NCBI GenBank assembly: GCA_021850485.1
Contig: JAJZLY010000007.1
Span: 62,001-126,000, forward strand
Length of the DNA: 64,000 nucleotides
Direction: 5' to 3'
Source of the DNA: Bacillota bacterium
Lineage (GTDB): Bacteria; Bacillota; Sulfobacillia; JAJZYS01; JAJZLH01
Shown piece after piece: positions 51,558 to 61,231 of the stretch. The notes beneath the pieces are model-generated. The model made no database searches. It saw only the letters and a list, made by a program, of their open reading frames with translations, and had not been told where the DNA came from. Each line of letters begins with the position of its first letter. Position 1 is the first letter of the stretch. A program made the position numbers and the translations under genes.

Positions 51558-52492
51558 CCCAAGCGCCGGGCTGCTCCTGGGAGCGGCACGGCATTCACCA
51601 CCTGAGCCACCACGTCTGCGGCCGTCAGGCCCTGGGCGATGGGCTCCGGCCGGAGGAGAAGACGGTGTGCCAGCACCTCGGCGGCTAGATCTCGCAGGTG
51701 GTCAGGCGTCACAAAACGCGCCTGACGAAGGTAGGCCAGAGACCGACTAGCCCGGATCCAGGCGATGGCGCCGCGCGGACTGACACCCAGCCGCAAGGCT
51801 GGATGTTGACGGGTTGCCTCGACCACCGCCTGGGCGTAGTCCACCACCTGATCAGCCACCGGCAGCTGACTGCTCTCTTCGGCGGCGGCAGCGAGCTCTG
51901 CGGCCGACATCACAGCCTCAAGGCGGGGTGGGTGCTGACGATCGCCCTCCGCTTGCATCGCCTGGCGCTCGTCGGCACCATCCGGATAGCCCACCCGGAT
52001 GCGCAGCAAGAATCGATCCAGTTGCGCTTCTGGCAAAGCGAAGGTGCCCTCATACTCGATCGGGTTTTGGGTGGCGACCACCATGAATGGCCGGGCCAGG
52101 GGGTAGACCTGCCCGTCCACGGTCACCTGATGCTCCTCCATCGCTTCCAGCAGGCTGGACTGCGTCTTCGGGGAAGTGCGGTTGATCTCATCTGCCAAAA
52201 GCAGATTGCAAAATACCGGTCCGGGACGGAACAGGAAGCTCTGGGTCTTGGCGTCGTAGTAGGTAAACCCGGTCACGTCTGAAGGCAACAGGTCCGGGGT
52301 GAACTGCAAGCGACGGTGGGTCAGGTCAAGACTCTGGGCTAAGCCGCGCACTAGCGTGGTCTTGCCCACTCCCGGCACGTCGTCAATCAGCAGGTGCCCT
52401 TCGGCCAGCAGGACGACCAAGACCCGCTCGACCACAGCCTGGCGGCCCCACGCGACCTTGGACATGGCGGCGGACAACTGTGTGAGCGGCAA
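51554..52492 (-). CDS. MoxR-family AAA+ ATPase
   Basis: 312 residues: Walker A DVPGVGKTT, Walker B LLLADEINRTSPKTQSSLLEAMEE, sensor 1 ATQNPIEYEGTF, arginine finger LPEAQLDRF and the lid domain with SPRGAIAWIRASRSLAYL. Chaperone-like ATPase acting with the DUF58 protein. TTG 52492 has GAGGGGG 8 nt upstream; an upstream TTG (52510) overlaps that site. Confidence 0.92.
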   Translation of the reverse strand: MPLTQLSAAMSKVAWGRQAVVERVLVVLLAEGHLLIDDVPGVGKTTLVRGLAQSLDLTHRRLQFTPDLLPSDVTGFTYYDAKTQSFLFRPGPVFCNLLLADEINRTSPKTQSSLLEAMEEHQVTVDGQVYPLARPFMVVATQNPIEYEGTFALPEAQLDRFLLRIRVGYPDGADERQAMQAEGDRQHPPRLEAVMSAAELAAAAEESSQLPVADQVVDYAQAVVEATRQHPALRLGVSPRGAIAWIRASRSLAYLRQARFVTPDHLRDLAAEVLAHRLLLRPEPIAQGLTAADVVAQVVNAVPLPGAARRLG

Positions 52493-52564
52493 ACCAGATA
52501 GCCCCCTCAAGTGCTGGCAGCCTCTGTCAGGAAGACACTTCGCCCCTGCCCACAGGTTCCCCCC

Positions 52565-53779
52565 TCAGGGTGCCGACGCCTCGACGGCCGGATCTGCTTG
52601 AATGCGGGTCGCAGCCGTCAGATAGCCAGCCACGCCCACAGCTGCGAACACAATGCCGGAGAAAAAGACGGCACGACCAACGCCGATGGCTGCTGCCACA
52701 GGACCCGCAACCAATGTCGCGACCAAGAGCGACAGGCTGGTGGCGGCGGCGTAGATCGCCATCGCCCGGCCGCGCACCTCGGACTCGAAGCTCTGCTGAT
52801 ACCAGCTGAGCAGAGGCACCAAAAAGGCGATGTTGAAAAAACCGAGCACGAAATACAAGCCCAGGGCGGTCACGAACGAGGGGACCACTCCCAGCAGGGC
52901 AGTGATCACCCCGCTGCCAGCCAGCCCGATGTTGATCAGGTGGCGGCGCGAGACGCGGCTTGGATAGCGGGTCAGCAACATGCCGCCCAGCACCATAGAG
53001 ACACCTTGCACAGCCGGCAGGTAGGGGTAGAGCGTCGCCGAGACGTGGAAGACGTCGGGCAAGAGCAGGACCAACAGGGCATTGAAGGCTCCGATCGGCA
53101 GGCAGGCAATGGCGATCTGACTCAAGAGGGTGCGCGGGAGCCTCTGGCCGGAGACGGCCTTCATACCGGTCTTCAGCTCAGCCAGATAACCGGGACCGAT
53201 CGTCCGCCCCGGCGCCTGAACGCGGACCGCAAAGGAGCGAATCAGCAGCGCAGAGGCGAGGAAAGTCGCCGCGTCGATCAAAAAGGCCGGACGGACCCCG
53301 GCCACTAAGATGAACAGGCCGACCAGCGCATAGCCGATCACATCGATGCCGTTGGCCAGGCTCTGGTCCAAGCCGTGCGCCCGGGTCAGCTGATCGCCCG
53401 TTCCCACCACAACGGGCAGCACGGCCTGGTAGGCAGCACGGTAGAATTCCCACACGCCGTTGGCCAAGAAAGCCAGCACCATCAAACTGATCAGGTTCGG
53501 GGCGAAGAACATGGCGCCCACAGCCACGAACCGGATGAGATCGGCGAAGATCATCGAAGTGCGCCGCTCCAGACGATCAACCAGAGGACCAATGAACCAT
53601 CCGAGCAGGGCGCTTGGAGCCAGCGCGGCTGCGCCGATCAGGGCGATATCCACTGGTGATCCGTGGCTGATCTGAACCACCAAGATCAGGAGGGCGGCCA
53701 GGGTGAAGCGATCTCCAAACCTGGAGATGTTGCGCGACAAGGTCAGGAGCAGGAAATTGCGGTTTCGCAAGAGATCCAA
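52565..53779 (-). CDS. MFS transporter
   Basis: 404 residues and about twelve helices. Starts NRNFLLLTLSRNISRFGDRFTLAALLIL; the loop between helices 2 and 3 has GPLVDRLERRTSM (motif A-like). The pattern fits the MFS_3-type drug exporters. The TTG start has GAGGAG 8 nt upstream. It lies upstream of the MoxR gene with a 72-nt spacer; joint transcription is possible but not shown. Substrate unknown. Confidence 0.88.
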   Translation of the reverse strand: MDLLRNRNFLLLTLSRNISRFGDRFTLAALLILVVQISHGSPVDIALIGAAALAPSALLGWFIGPLVDRLERRTSMIFADLIRFVAVGAMFFAPNLISLMVLAFLANGVWEFYRAAYQAVLPVVVGTGDQLTRAHGLDQSLANGIDVIGYALVGLFILVAGVRPAFLIDAATFLASALLIRSFAVRVQAPGRTIGPGYLAELKTGMKAVSGQRLPRTLLSQIAIACLPIGAFNALLVLLLPDVFHVSATLYPYLPAVQGVSMVLGGMLLTRYPSRVSRRHLINIGLAGSGVITALLGVVPSFVTALGLYFVLGFFNIAFLVPLLSWYQQSFESEVRGRAMAIYAAATSLSLLVATLVAGPVAAAIGVGRAVFFSGIVFAAVGVAGYLTAATRIQADPAVEASAP

Positions 53780-53871
53780 GCGGTTCGCTCCTCGCCTCAG
53801 CCAACCTGATGTCTGTCACAAGAGGATCAACAGATTTCCAGATGGTGGCGAATTTCCCTGCCAGCCGACCT

Positions 53872-54681
53872 TCAGCGGATCACTGCCCAGATCCGCTCGG
53901 CTAGGCTGGATAGGGCTTCTTGGTAGTGGGCCCCACCAGGCTTCCCGACCGCCAAATCAGCATCCAGCGGCAAATCTGCGCCTAAGCGACACACCAACTC
54001 CTGTCGATCCTGTCCCTCTTCTGGCGCCGGCTCAACGGGCCCCAGCAGGCGCAGCGTCCAGCGGACAGAAAATAATGCCGCCTGCATCGCCGCCACCTCT
54101 GGCAGATCCGGCAGATCCACCAGCAACAGGTCGAGCCCCCGCCACAGGGCATCGTCCCGATAGGTACGGCACAACCGCTCCAAGTCCACACCCCGGGCGA
54201 TCAGCGGCCGGTTGGTCGGCAAGAAGGCGGTCAGGCCGAGCAGGCGCACGCCCTGGCTCACTCTCGGCACGATGGCCTGACCAATGACCGCTGGCTTGCC
54301 GCTCAGCTCTGCCACCTGGAACAGTCCAGGATGGCGGATGTCCAAGTCGAGCACACCTATCCGGGCCCCGCTTGCCTGCCAGTGGGTGGCCAAGTGCCAG
54401 GCCAACGTAGTGGCCCCGGTACCCCGGCCCCACACCCCGACCACCGGCGCACTGACTGCACCGCGCGCCGAGATCAGTCGGCTTCCTTCGGCTACCGGGT
54501 CGGCGATCGGCTCAATCCGGCAGCTGTGGCCGACGGCGCCAAGGGCCGCCAGATAGGCCTGCGTTTCTGGCAGCTCGCTCTCTGGCCAGTGGAAGGTTAG
54601 TCCCGCTGCGGCCGCCTGGATCAGACCGAGTTGCTGAGGAGAGCAGCCCAATCCGCCGTGCTCCAGCTCTTGCCAACCCAC
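53872..54681 (-). CDS. ParA/Mrp-like protein with degenerate P-loop
   Basis: 269 residues. The deviant Walker A region reads GVWGRGTGATT (82-92): the signature lysine is Arg86 and the P-loop lysine is Ala90. Downstream parts are recognisably Mrp/MinD-like: GVLDLDIRHPG (switch I), a Mrp-like VSQGVRLLGLTAFLPTNRP and LLLVDLPDLPEV in place of DLPPGTGD. An extra N-terminal 75 residues have no match. Nucleotide hydrolysis is unlikely. It is divergent from the ABC exporter pair. Possibly a non-hydrolysing partner or regulator. Confidence 0.7.
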   Translation of the reverse strand: MGWQELEHGGLGCSPQQLGLIQAAAAGLTFHWPESELPETQAYLAALGAVGHSCRIEPIADPVAEGSRLISARGAVSAPVVGVWGRGTGATTLAWHLATHWQASGARIGVLDLDIRHPGLFQVAELSGKPAVIGQAIVPRVSQGVRLLGLTAFLPTNRPLIARGVDLERLCRTYRDDALWRGLDLLLVDLPDLPEVAAMQAALFSVRWTLRLLGPVEPAPEEGQDRQELVCRLGADLPLDADLAVGKPGGAHYQEALSSLAERIWAVIR

Positions 54682-54724
54682 CCTATCGCCTCCTTCGCGA
54701 CCACATCACAGACCGCTAATCCGG

Positions 54725-54730
54725 TATAAT
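54725..54730 (+). promoter_or_regulatory. -10 element of the ABC exporter operon
   Basis: TATAAT on the plus strand, 56 nt upstream of the exporter start; no good -35 at 17 nt. The divergent Mrp-like gene starts 43 nt to the left. Confidence 0.4.
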
Positions 54731-54786
54731 AGCGAGCGCTGTTGAGATTTGGTTCCATACCTTTGGTTTTGGAGAGGAAGGCCGCG

Positions 54787-56556
54787 TTGCGTCATTTTCG
54801 AGCCCTGATTCCGTACTTCCGCCGCCATCGCTGGTTCTACGTTTTCGGCGTGGGGGCGCTTCTCGGTGCGGACCTCGCCCAGCTGATCCTACCGCAAGTG
54901 CTGGAACGGTTTGTGAATACGGTCCAACGGGCCGGGGCCGTCCAGTCAGACTTGTGGCCCTACGCCATCGCCCTGCTGGTGCTGGCCGTAATCATCTTCG
55001 CCACCCGCTTCCTGTGGCGCAACTTCGTTCAAGGTGCCGCTCGCCTGATCGACTACGAGATGCGCCAAGATCTCTTCCACCAGTTCACCCTGCTCTCCCC
55101 CAACTACTTCAACCACCACAAGACGGGCGACCTGATGGCTCATGCCACCAACGACCTGCAGGCCGTACGGATGGCGCTCAGCATGGGCGTGGTGATGATC
55201 GCTGATACGGCGTTTTTGATCACGTCCACCCTGATCATCATGTTCTCCACCATTTCTCCCTCTCTGGCTACCTTCGCCCTGTTGCCACTGCCTTTGGCCG
55301 CCGTGGTCACCGGACTGCTCGGCCGCCAGATCCACCTGCGCTTTCGGGCTGTTCAAGATCAGTTTTCGACGCTGTCCGAACACGTCCAGGAAAACTTCTC
55401 GGGCATTCGGGTGGTGAAAAGCTTCGTCCAAGAGGAGCCGGAGCTAGCGCGCCTGATGGCCCACAGTCGCGAGTATTTCACCCGGAACATGAATCTGGTG
55501 CGCATCTGGGCTCTGATTCAGCCGCTGGTGCAGTTCATCCAGGGCCTGGCCTTCGTCATCGCTTTGGTCTATGGCGGCATCTTGGTGGTGCGCGGCACCA
55601 TCAGCCTGGGCGCCTTCGTGGCCTTCACCAGCTACCTCGGCCTGCTCAACTGGCCGATGCAATCGATCGGCCAACTGGTCAACCTGATCCAGCGATCCGG
55701 TGCGTCCTTGCAGCGACTGCAGGATATCTTCGCTGAGCGTCCGGAGATCACGGACCGCCCGGGAGTGACACCACCCGCGACGCCGCTGCGCGGTGCCCTG
55801 CGCCTCAACCACCTCAGCTTCTCCTACCCCGACTCCAACCGGCCGGCGGTCGCCGATGTGTCCGTGGATTTGGCCGCTGGCCGCACCCTCGCTCTGATCG
55901 GGCGCACCGGTGCCGGCAAGTCAACCATCATCAACCTGCTGCTGCGGGTGTTCGACCCACCGCCGGGTACCATCTTCGTCGACCAGATCGACATCTTGGA
56001 CCTGCCTCTGCTCACGCTACGCGAGACCATTGCCTACGTGCCGCCTGACAACTTTCTGTTCTCGGAGTCGATCGCTCAGAACATCGCCTTCTCGGACGCC
56101 GATCTGGGCCGGGAGATCGTCGAGCAAGCTGCCGCCGATGCGGCGGTCAAAGGGGAAATCCTGCAATTCCCAGACGGCTTCGAGACTCTGCTGGGAGAGC
56201 GCGGCGTCACCTTGTCCGGGGGTCAGAAGCAACGGGTCTCCCTGGCTCGAGCACTGGCCAAAACAGCCCAAGTCCTGATTTTGGATGACAGCTTCTCGGC
56301 GGTGGACACCTACACCGAAGAGACGATCTTGCGCGGTCTGCTCGACCTGCGTCAGAACCGGACTACGCTTTTGGTCGCGCACCGAGTCTCCACGATCAAG
56401 CACGCAGATCTGATCTTGGTCCTGGAAGACGGTCGCGTCGTCGAGTCTGGCACCCACGCCGCCTTGCTCGATCACAAGGGCTTTTACGCCCGCCTCTATC
56501 AGCGCCAGCTGCTCGAGGACCGTCTAGGTGGAGCGCCGGAAGGACGGGGCGCATGA
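54787..56556 (+). CDS. Heterodimeric ABC exporter, degenerate-site subunit (BmrC-like)
   Basis: 589 residues: six-helix exporter domain, then the ATPase: Walker A GRTGAGKST, signature LSGGQKQRVSLARAL, Walker B LILDDSFSAVD with Asp instead of the catalytic Glu, and H-loop AHRVST. This matches the BmrC/YheI half of Bacillus BmrCD. TTG 54787 is chosen because GGAGAGGAAGG lies 5 nt upstream. Its end overlaps the partner gene by 4 nt (ATGA). Confidence 0.92.
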   Translation: MRHFRALIPYFRRHRWFYVFGVGALLGADLAQLILPQVLERFVNTVQRAGAVQSDLWPYAIALLVLAVIIFATRFLWRNFVQGAARLIDYEMRQDLFHQFTLLSPNYFNHHKTGDLMAHATNDLQAVRMALSMGVVMIADTAFLITSTLIIMFSTISPSLATFALLPLPLAAVVTGLLGRQIHLRFRAVQDQFSTLSEHVQENFSGIRVVKSFVQEEPELARLMAHSREYFTRNMNLVRIWALIQPLVQFIQGLAFVIALVYGGILVVRGTISLGAFVAFTSYLGLLNWPMQSIGQLVNLIQRSGASLQRLQDIFAERPEITDRPGVTPPATPLRGALRLNHLSFSYPDSNRPAVADVSVDLAAGRTLALIGRTGAGKSTIINLLLRVFDPPPGTIFVDQIDILDLPLLTLRETIAYVPPDNFLFSESIAQNIAFSDADLGREIVEQAAADAAVKGEILQFPDGFETLLGERGVTLSGGQKQRVSLARALAKTAQVLILDDSFSAVDTYTEETILRGLLDLRQNRTTLLVAHRVSTIKHADLILVLEDGRVVESGTHAALLDHKGFYARLYQRQLLEDRLGGAPEGRGA

Positions 56557-58613
56557 TCCGCGAGGAAGAGGCCCTCGGCAAGGCCTATGACACCCGCCTG
56601 ATGCGGCGGCTTCTTGGCTACGCCCGCCCTCAGTTCTGGTGGATCCTGCTGGCGCTGGTGCTCACCGTCATCGTGACCGCCTCGACCATCGTCCAGCCGT
56701 ATCTGGTCAAGATCGCCATCGACAACGATATCAACACCGTCTCCTTGCCGCTGGTGGCATACCCGATCGGACAGGCACCAGCCGGCCTGCCGGCGGTGCC
56801 CTTCGGCGGCCGACTGTACGTTCGGGTGAAGGCACTGCCAAAGGCTCCGGGCAGCAATGTCCCGATCTACACCATCCTCGCCGCCGGCGGCCAGACCGCC
56901 ATGATCCAAGGCCCGATGCCGCATCAGGCGTTTACCATCTTGCCCGGCGCACGCCAGGTCCGAGTCGGCAGCCGCCTGCTCACCGCCGTTCCGGTTTCGG
57001 CGGCCGCCATGTCTCGCTTTCGCCAGCAGGACGTGGCCGGTCTGGAGCTGATCGGCGTCATCTTCCTGGCAGCCCTGCTGCTGGCTTTTTTGGCCAACTA
57101 CCTGCAGGCCTACATCTTGAATTGGGTGTCGCAGAGCTCCATCTTCGCCATCCGCAAGGACGTGATCACGAAGATCGAGCGGATGCCGGCCGCCTTCTTT
57201 GACAAGAACCCGACCGGCCGTCTGGTGACCAGGGCCACCAACGACGTGGAGGCCCTGGAGGAGATGTACTCCAGTGTGATGGTCAACATGATCCGAGATG
57301 GCCTGTTGCTGGTCGGCGTCGTGGTCATCATGTTCCAGATGAACACCTACCTGGCCTTGATCTCGATCGCGGTGTTGCCGGTCGTCTTCGTCGCCGCCAA
57401 CATTTATCGGAACAAGGCCCGCACAGCGTATCGCAATGTGCGCCTGGCGCTGGCCCGGATCAACGCCTTTTTGGCGGAGAACATCTCCGGCATGCGGGTG
57501 GTCCAGACCTTTCAGCGCCAGCAGGCGCAGGAAGAAAAGTTCCGCTCCGCCAACGGCGCCTTTCGCGACGCCGGCATCCGAGAGATTCGGCTGTTCGCCA
57601 TTTTCCGCCCGTTCATGGATTTCTTATATACGGGCATGGTGGCCGTTTTGGTCTGGTTCGGCGGTGGCTCGATCATCGACAGCGCCCTGACCTTCGGGGT
57701 GGTCTATGCCTTTATCCAATACATCCAGCTGTTGTTCCAGCCGATCAATGACGTCACCCAGAACTACTCCATCTTGCAGTCGGCGATGGCAGCATCGGAA
57801 CGACTGTTCGTGCTGCTGGACCGACCGCTTGACCTGGTCGATGCGCCAAGTCCGCAGGCCCTGCCAGCTGGTAAGGGGCGGGTGGTCTTCGACCATGTGT
57901 GGTTTGCCTATGAGGAGCCAACCTGGGTCCTGCGCGATGTGTCGTTTGCCATCGAGCCAGGCCAGACGGTAGCCTTCGTGGGGGCGACCGGTGCTGGCAA
58001 GACCTCGATCATGAGCCTGCTCGCCCGCTTTTATGACGTGCAGCGTGGCCAAGTCCTGGTCGACGGCGTTGACCTCCGTCAGGTCGCCCAGGCCGAGTTG
58101 CGCCAGCGCATCGCAGTCGTCCATCAAGATGTCTTCATCTTCGCTGGCACCATCCGCCAGAACATCGCGTTGAACAAGCCCCTGACCGATGCTCAGATCA
58201 TGGCCGCCGCCCAGTTGGTGGGAGCCGACCGCTTCATCACCAGGTTGCCTCACGGCTACGACGAGCCTGTCCAAGAGCGGGGCTCCACCTTCTCCACCGG
58301 CCAGCGCCAGCTGCTCTCCCTAGCTCGGGCGGTGGCCGCCGACCCATCCATCTTGGTACTTGATGAGGCCACCTCCAACATCGACACCGAGAGCGAGCAG
58401 CAGATCCAAGCCGCCTTGCACAACCTGGCCGGCACCCGGACCATGATCGTGGTCGCCCACCGCCTGTCCACCATCCAAAGTGCCGACTGCATCTTCGTGA
58501 TGGCCCAGGGTCAGATCCGGGAATCTGGCACCCACCAGCAGCTGCTGGCTCAGGGAGGCCTCTACTATGACCTCTACCGCCTGCAGTACAAAGAGGACTA
58601 TGACGTGACCTAA
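56553..58613 (+). CDS. Heterodimeric ABC exporter, catalytic subunit (BmrD-like)
   Basis: 686 residues. Between TM1 and TM2 lies an extracytoplasmic insertion of about 100 residues (YPIGQAPAGLPAVPFGG onward), as in BmrD/YheH. ATPase: Walker A GATGAGKTS, non-canonical signature FSTGQRQLLSLARAV, canonical Walker B LVLDEATSNID, H-loop AHRLST. With the partner it gives one consensus and one degenerate nucleotide site. Multidrug export is the likely role. Confidence 0.93.
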   Translation: MIREEEALGKAYDTRLMRRLLGYARPQFWWILLALVLTVIVTASTIVQPYLVKIAIDNDINTVSLPLVAYPIGQAPAGLPAVPFGGRLYVRVKALPKAPGSNVPIYTILAAGGQTAMIQGPMPHQAFTILPGARQVRVGSRLLTAVPVSAAAMSRFRQQDVAGLELIGVIFLAALLLAFLANYLQAYILNWVSQSSIFAIRKDVITKIERMPAAFFDKNPTGRLVTRATNDVEALEEMYSSVMVNMIRDGLLLVGVVVIMFQMNTYLALISIAVLPVVFVAANIYRNKARTAYRNVRLALARINAFLAENISGMRVVQTFQRQQAQEEKFRSANGAFRDAGIREIRLFAIFRPFMDFLYTGMVAVLVWFGGGSIIDSALTFGVVYAFIQYIQLLFQPINDVTQNYSILQSAMAASERLFVLLDRPLDLVDAPSPQALPAGKGRVVFDHVWFAYEEPTWVLRDVSFAIEPGQTVAFVGATGAGKTSIMSLLARFYDVQRGQVLVDGVDLRQVAQAELRQRIAVVHQDVFIFAGTIRQNIALNKPLTDAQIMAAAQLVGADRFITRLPHGYDEPVQERGSTFSTGQRQLLSLARAVAADPSILVLDEATSNIDTESEQQIQAALHNLAGTRTMIVVAHRLSTIQSADCIFVMAQGQIRESGTHQQLLAQGGLYYDLYRLQYKEDYDVT

Positions 58614-58740
58614 AGGGCAGACGGGCGCACCCGGTGCCTTTCGAAACCTGCCGGTACTGCTGGTCACCGCCGCCACTGCGTCTTGGGCGGAACTCGGCCA
58701 GCGCTCCGGTCCGGTCCACCCGGCCGAGGAGGTGTGCTCA

Positions 58741-59415
58741 TTGCCTCGCCTGTCGTCTCCGAGGCGTCGGTTGCCCGTGATCTTGGATCTTCTGGCTGCG
58801 ACCTACCCGCACGCCGGCTGCGGGTTGGACTTTCACACCCCTTTCGAATTGCTCTTGGCCACGGTGTTGTCGGCTCAGTGCACTGACCGCCGCGTGAACT
58901 TGGTGACGGCCCGGCTGTTCCCCAAACTACAGGGTCCGCAGTCGCTGGTGGACATGGGCGAGGACCAACTGGCCCAAGAAATTCGCGACGTGGGACTGTT
59001 TCGGTCCAAGGCCCGCTCCCTGGTCTCGCTCTCGATGGACTTGGTAGATCACCACGGCGGCGAGGTGCCAGCGCAGCGGGAAGCCCTGGAAGCGCTGGCC
59101 GGAGTGGGCAAGAAGACGGCGTCCGTAGTGCTCGCCAACGCCTTTTCCATTCCAGCGCTGGCGGTCGACACGCACGTGTTCCGGGTCAGTCACCGCCTGG
59201 GGCTGAGCACGGCCAAGACAGCCGATCGGACAGCCAGTGATCTGATGGCGATGGTCCCGGAATCAAGATGGATCGACCTCCACCATCAGTTGATCTGGCA
59301 TGGCCGCCTCGTCTGCCATGCCCGCAACCCCGCCTGTAGCAGCTGTCCCCTGTGCGCGCTGTGTCCAGAGGGACGACGCCGAGTGCGTCCGTCCCCTTCA
59401 CCCGCCAATCTCTGA
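58741..59415 (+). CDS. nth: Endonuclease III
   Basis: DNA glycosylase/AP lyase for oxidised pyrimidines. 224 residues: VLSAQCTDRRVN, HhH LAGVGKKTASVVLANAF with the catalytic Lys, Asp in AVDTHVFRVSHRLGL, and the C-terminal Fe4S4 loop C-x6-C-x2-C-x5-C (CHARNPACSSCPLCALC). TTG 58741 has GGAGG 8 nt upstream. Its 3' end overlaps the convergent etf gene by 18 nt. Confidence 0.95.
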   Translation: MPRLSSPRRRLPVILDLLAATYPHAGCGLDFHTPFELLLATVLSAQCTDRRVNLVTARLFPKLQGPQSLVDMGEDQLAQEIRDVGLFRSKARSLVSLSMDLVDHHGGEVPAQREALEALAGVGKKTASVVLANAFSIPALAVDTHVFRVSHRLGLSTAKTADRTASDLMAMVPESRWIDLHHQLIWHGRLVCHARNPACSSCPLCALCPEGRRRVRPSPSPANL

Positions 59416-61179
59416 GAGCACCTCCAGCAACACGTCCAGCCCCGCTCGCCAGTCGCAGACCAGGCCAAGGTCGGCGGCCTGGAAGATCAGGGCGTCCGGG
59501 TCGGAGTTGACCGCCACCACAACGGCCGCCCGCCGAATGCCCACCAGGTGCTCGAAAGCACCGGAAATGCCAAGTGCGACGTACACCTGTGGTCCCACCG
59601 AGCGGCCGGTCAGCCCAACTTGAAACGCCTTAGGCAGATGCCCGGCGTCGGTCACGACCCGCGAGGCCGCCAAAGCGAAGCCGTGCGCCAGCGCCACCTG
59701 CTGGACCTCGGCAATGTCTTCTGCAGGCACGCCATTGCCAACGGCAAGAACCACGGACGCAGCTGCCAGCAAGCTGGCGGGGACGGCGAAGGCGGTTGTC
59801 GCCCCAACCCTCATGCCAGTGGGGACGGGCCCGGGGGCCACCTGAATCAGCTCAACCGTGCCCTGCCTGGGCTCCGCCAAGGGCATACAGACGCCTGGCC
59901 GGATCGTGGCCAAGTCTGGGCGCGTACGGGAGACGATCGGCGCCACCATCAAGCCGCCCAAGGACGGCTTGTCCATGACCAGCCCCCCCTCATCGGCGAC
60001 TCGAAAGCCGATGGCGTCGCCGGTCAGCCCGAGGCCAAGCCGCGCCGCCACCCGCCCGGCCCATTCCCGGCCGTAGGTGGTGGACGGGAACAAGACGGCT
60101 GCCGGCCGATGCAGGGAAATAGCCTCACTCAGGCACACGCTCGCCTGACTGGAGTGAAAGGGCTGATTGTCTGCGACGGCGATGATGTAGATCCGGCTGG
60201 CTCCAGCCTGGGCCAGCAGTTGGCGGTTGGCAGCGCTCAGGTTGCCCCAGGTCACCGCCGCTACGCTGCCGCCGGCTGCGCTGGTCAAGCGGTAGGCATC
60301 GCCCAACAGTTCCCTGGCCAGCTGCTGACCGCTGGCCTCTAGACTGGGTAGCGCCACCCACAATTCCCCAGGCAGGCCACGGCTGACCGGCCGGGCCTGA
60401 GGCTTCGGCGCGTTCGCCACAAGCTCTCGCAGTTCCTGGTGAACCTTGGCCTGATCGCTGACCGTAATTTTGTGGCCAGCGCGCTCGATCCGTTCCTCGC
60501 GCAGCGGCAAGACGCGCGTCAAAGACCCCTCCTGGCCGTAGTCCGACAGTGTGCCACCCAGCTCCTGGGCGCCGATTCGGCGAATGGGCGGATCGGCGGC
60601 GGCGGCCACCTTCTTGCGAGAAATGTAGACCTCCTCGGCCAACTCCTCGCGCGCCGTGATCACCGCCGGCAGGGCACACTCGACCTCCTCCTGGCCATCC
60701 TCCACCGCCCGCTGCAGATGCAGGCCACCAGCCGCCACTGCGACGGAACTGACTGCCGTGACCAGAGACCAGCCGAGCAGTTCGGCAAGCATCGGTCCAA
60801 CCTGTCCGGTTTCGGCGTCCAGGCTGTTGCGGCCGAGCAGGACCAGGTCGAACCCACCTGGCCGCAGGGCATCGGCCAGGGCGTGGGCGGTCGCCAGGGT
60901 GTCAGACCCGGCCAGCGCACGATCTGAGATAAGCCAGCCGGCGTCTGCCCCGCCCATGATCGCCGCCTTCAGCACGTCTTGGGCCGACGGCGGCCCCATG
61001 CTCACGGCCACCACTTCGCCACCAACCTCAGCACGCAGGGCCAAAGCCGCCCCCAGTGCCACCATATCCAAGGAGTTAGGCTCCAGACTGACGCCCTCGC
61101 GCACGATCCGGCGCAACTGGGGATCAAAACGCAGTTCCCCTGGCGAGGGGATCTGCTTGATGCACACGGCGATCTTCAT
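59398..61179 (-). CDS. etfBA: Fused electron transfer flavoprotein (EtfB-EtfA)
   Basis: 593 residues in one frame. Residues 1-245 are the beta subunit (MKIAVCIKQIPSPGELRFD, LGRNSLDAETGQVGPMLAE, VISARE-like VITAREELAEE). From about 270 the alpha subunit follows (LWVALPSLEASGQQLARELLGDA, PSTTYGREWAGRVAARLGLGLTGDA) with the FAD site TGRSVGPQVYVALGISGAFEHL and AVNSDPDALIFQAADLG. Accepts electrons from flavin dehydrogenases or takes part in electron bifurcation; no dehydrogenase, FixC or FixX is adjacent. GGGGGTAGGG precedes the ATG. It lies 52 nt after the small membrane gene of the Nramp operon. Confidence 0.9.
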   Translation of the reverse strand: MKIAVCIKQIPSPGELRFDPQLRRIVREGVSLEPNSLDMVALGAALALRAEVGGEVVAVSMGPPSAQDVLKAAIMGGADAGWLISDRALAGSDTLATAHALADALRPGGFDLVLLGRNSLDAETGQVGPMLAELLGWSLVTAVSSVAVAAGGLHLQRAVEDGQEEVECALPAVITAREELAEEVYISRKKVAAAADPPIRRIGAQELGGTLSDYGQEGSLTRVLPLREERIERAGHKITVSDQAKVHQELRELVANAPKPQARPVSRGLPGELWVALPSLEASGQQLARELLGDAYRLTSAAGGSVAAVTWGNLSAANRQLLAQAGASRIYIIAVADNQPFHSSQASVCLSEAISLHRPAAVLFPSTTYGREWAGRVAARLGLGLTGDAIGFRVADEGGLVMDKPSLGGLMVAPIVSRTRPDLATIRPGVCMPLAEPRQGTVELIQVAPGPVPTGMRVGATTAFAVPASLLAAASVVLAVGNGVPAEDIAEVQQVALAHGFALAASRVVTDAGHLPKAFQVGLTGRSVGPQVYVALGISGAFEHLVGIRRAAVVVAVNSDPDALIFQAADLGLVCDWRAGLDVLLEVLSEIGG

Positions 61180-61231
61180 CGGGCCCTACCCCCTGCTCAG
61201 GTCATCGCCAAGATATTCGGTACCGTCGCGT

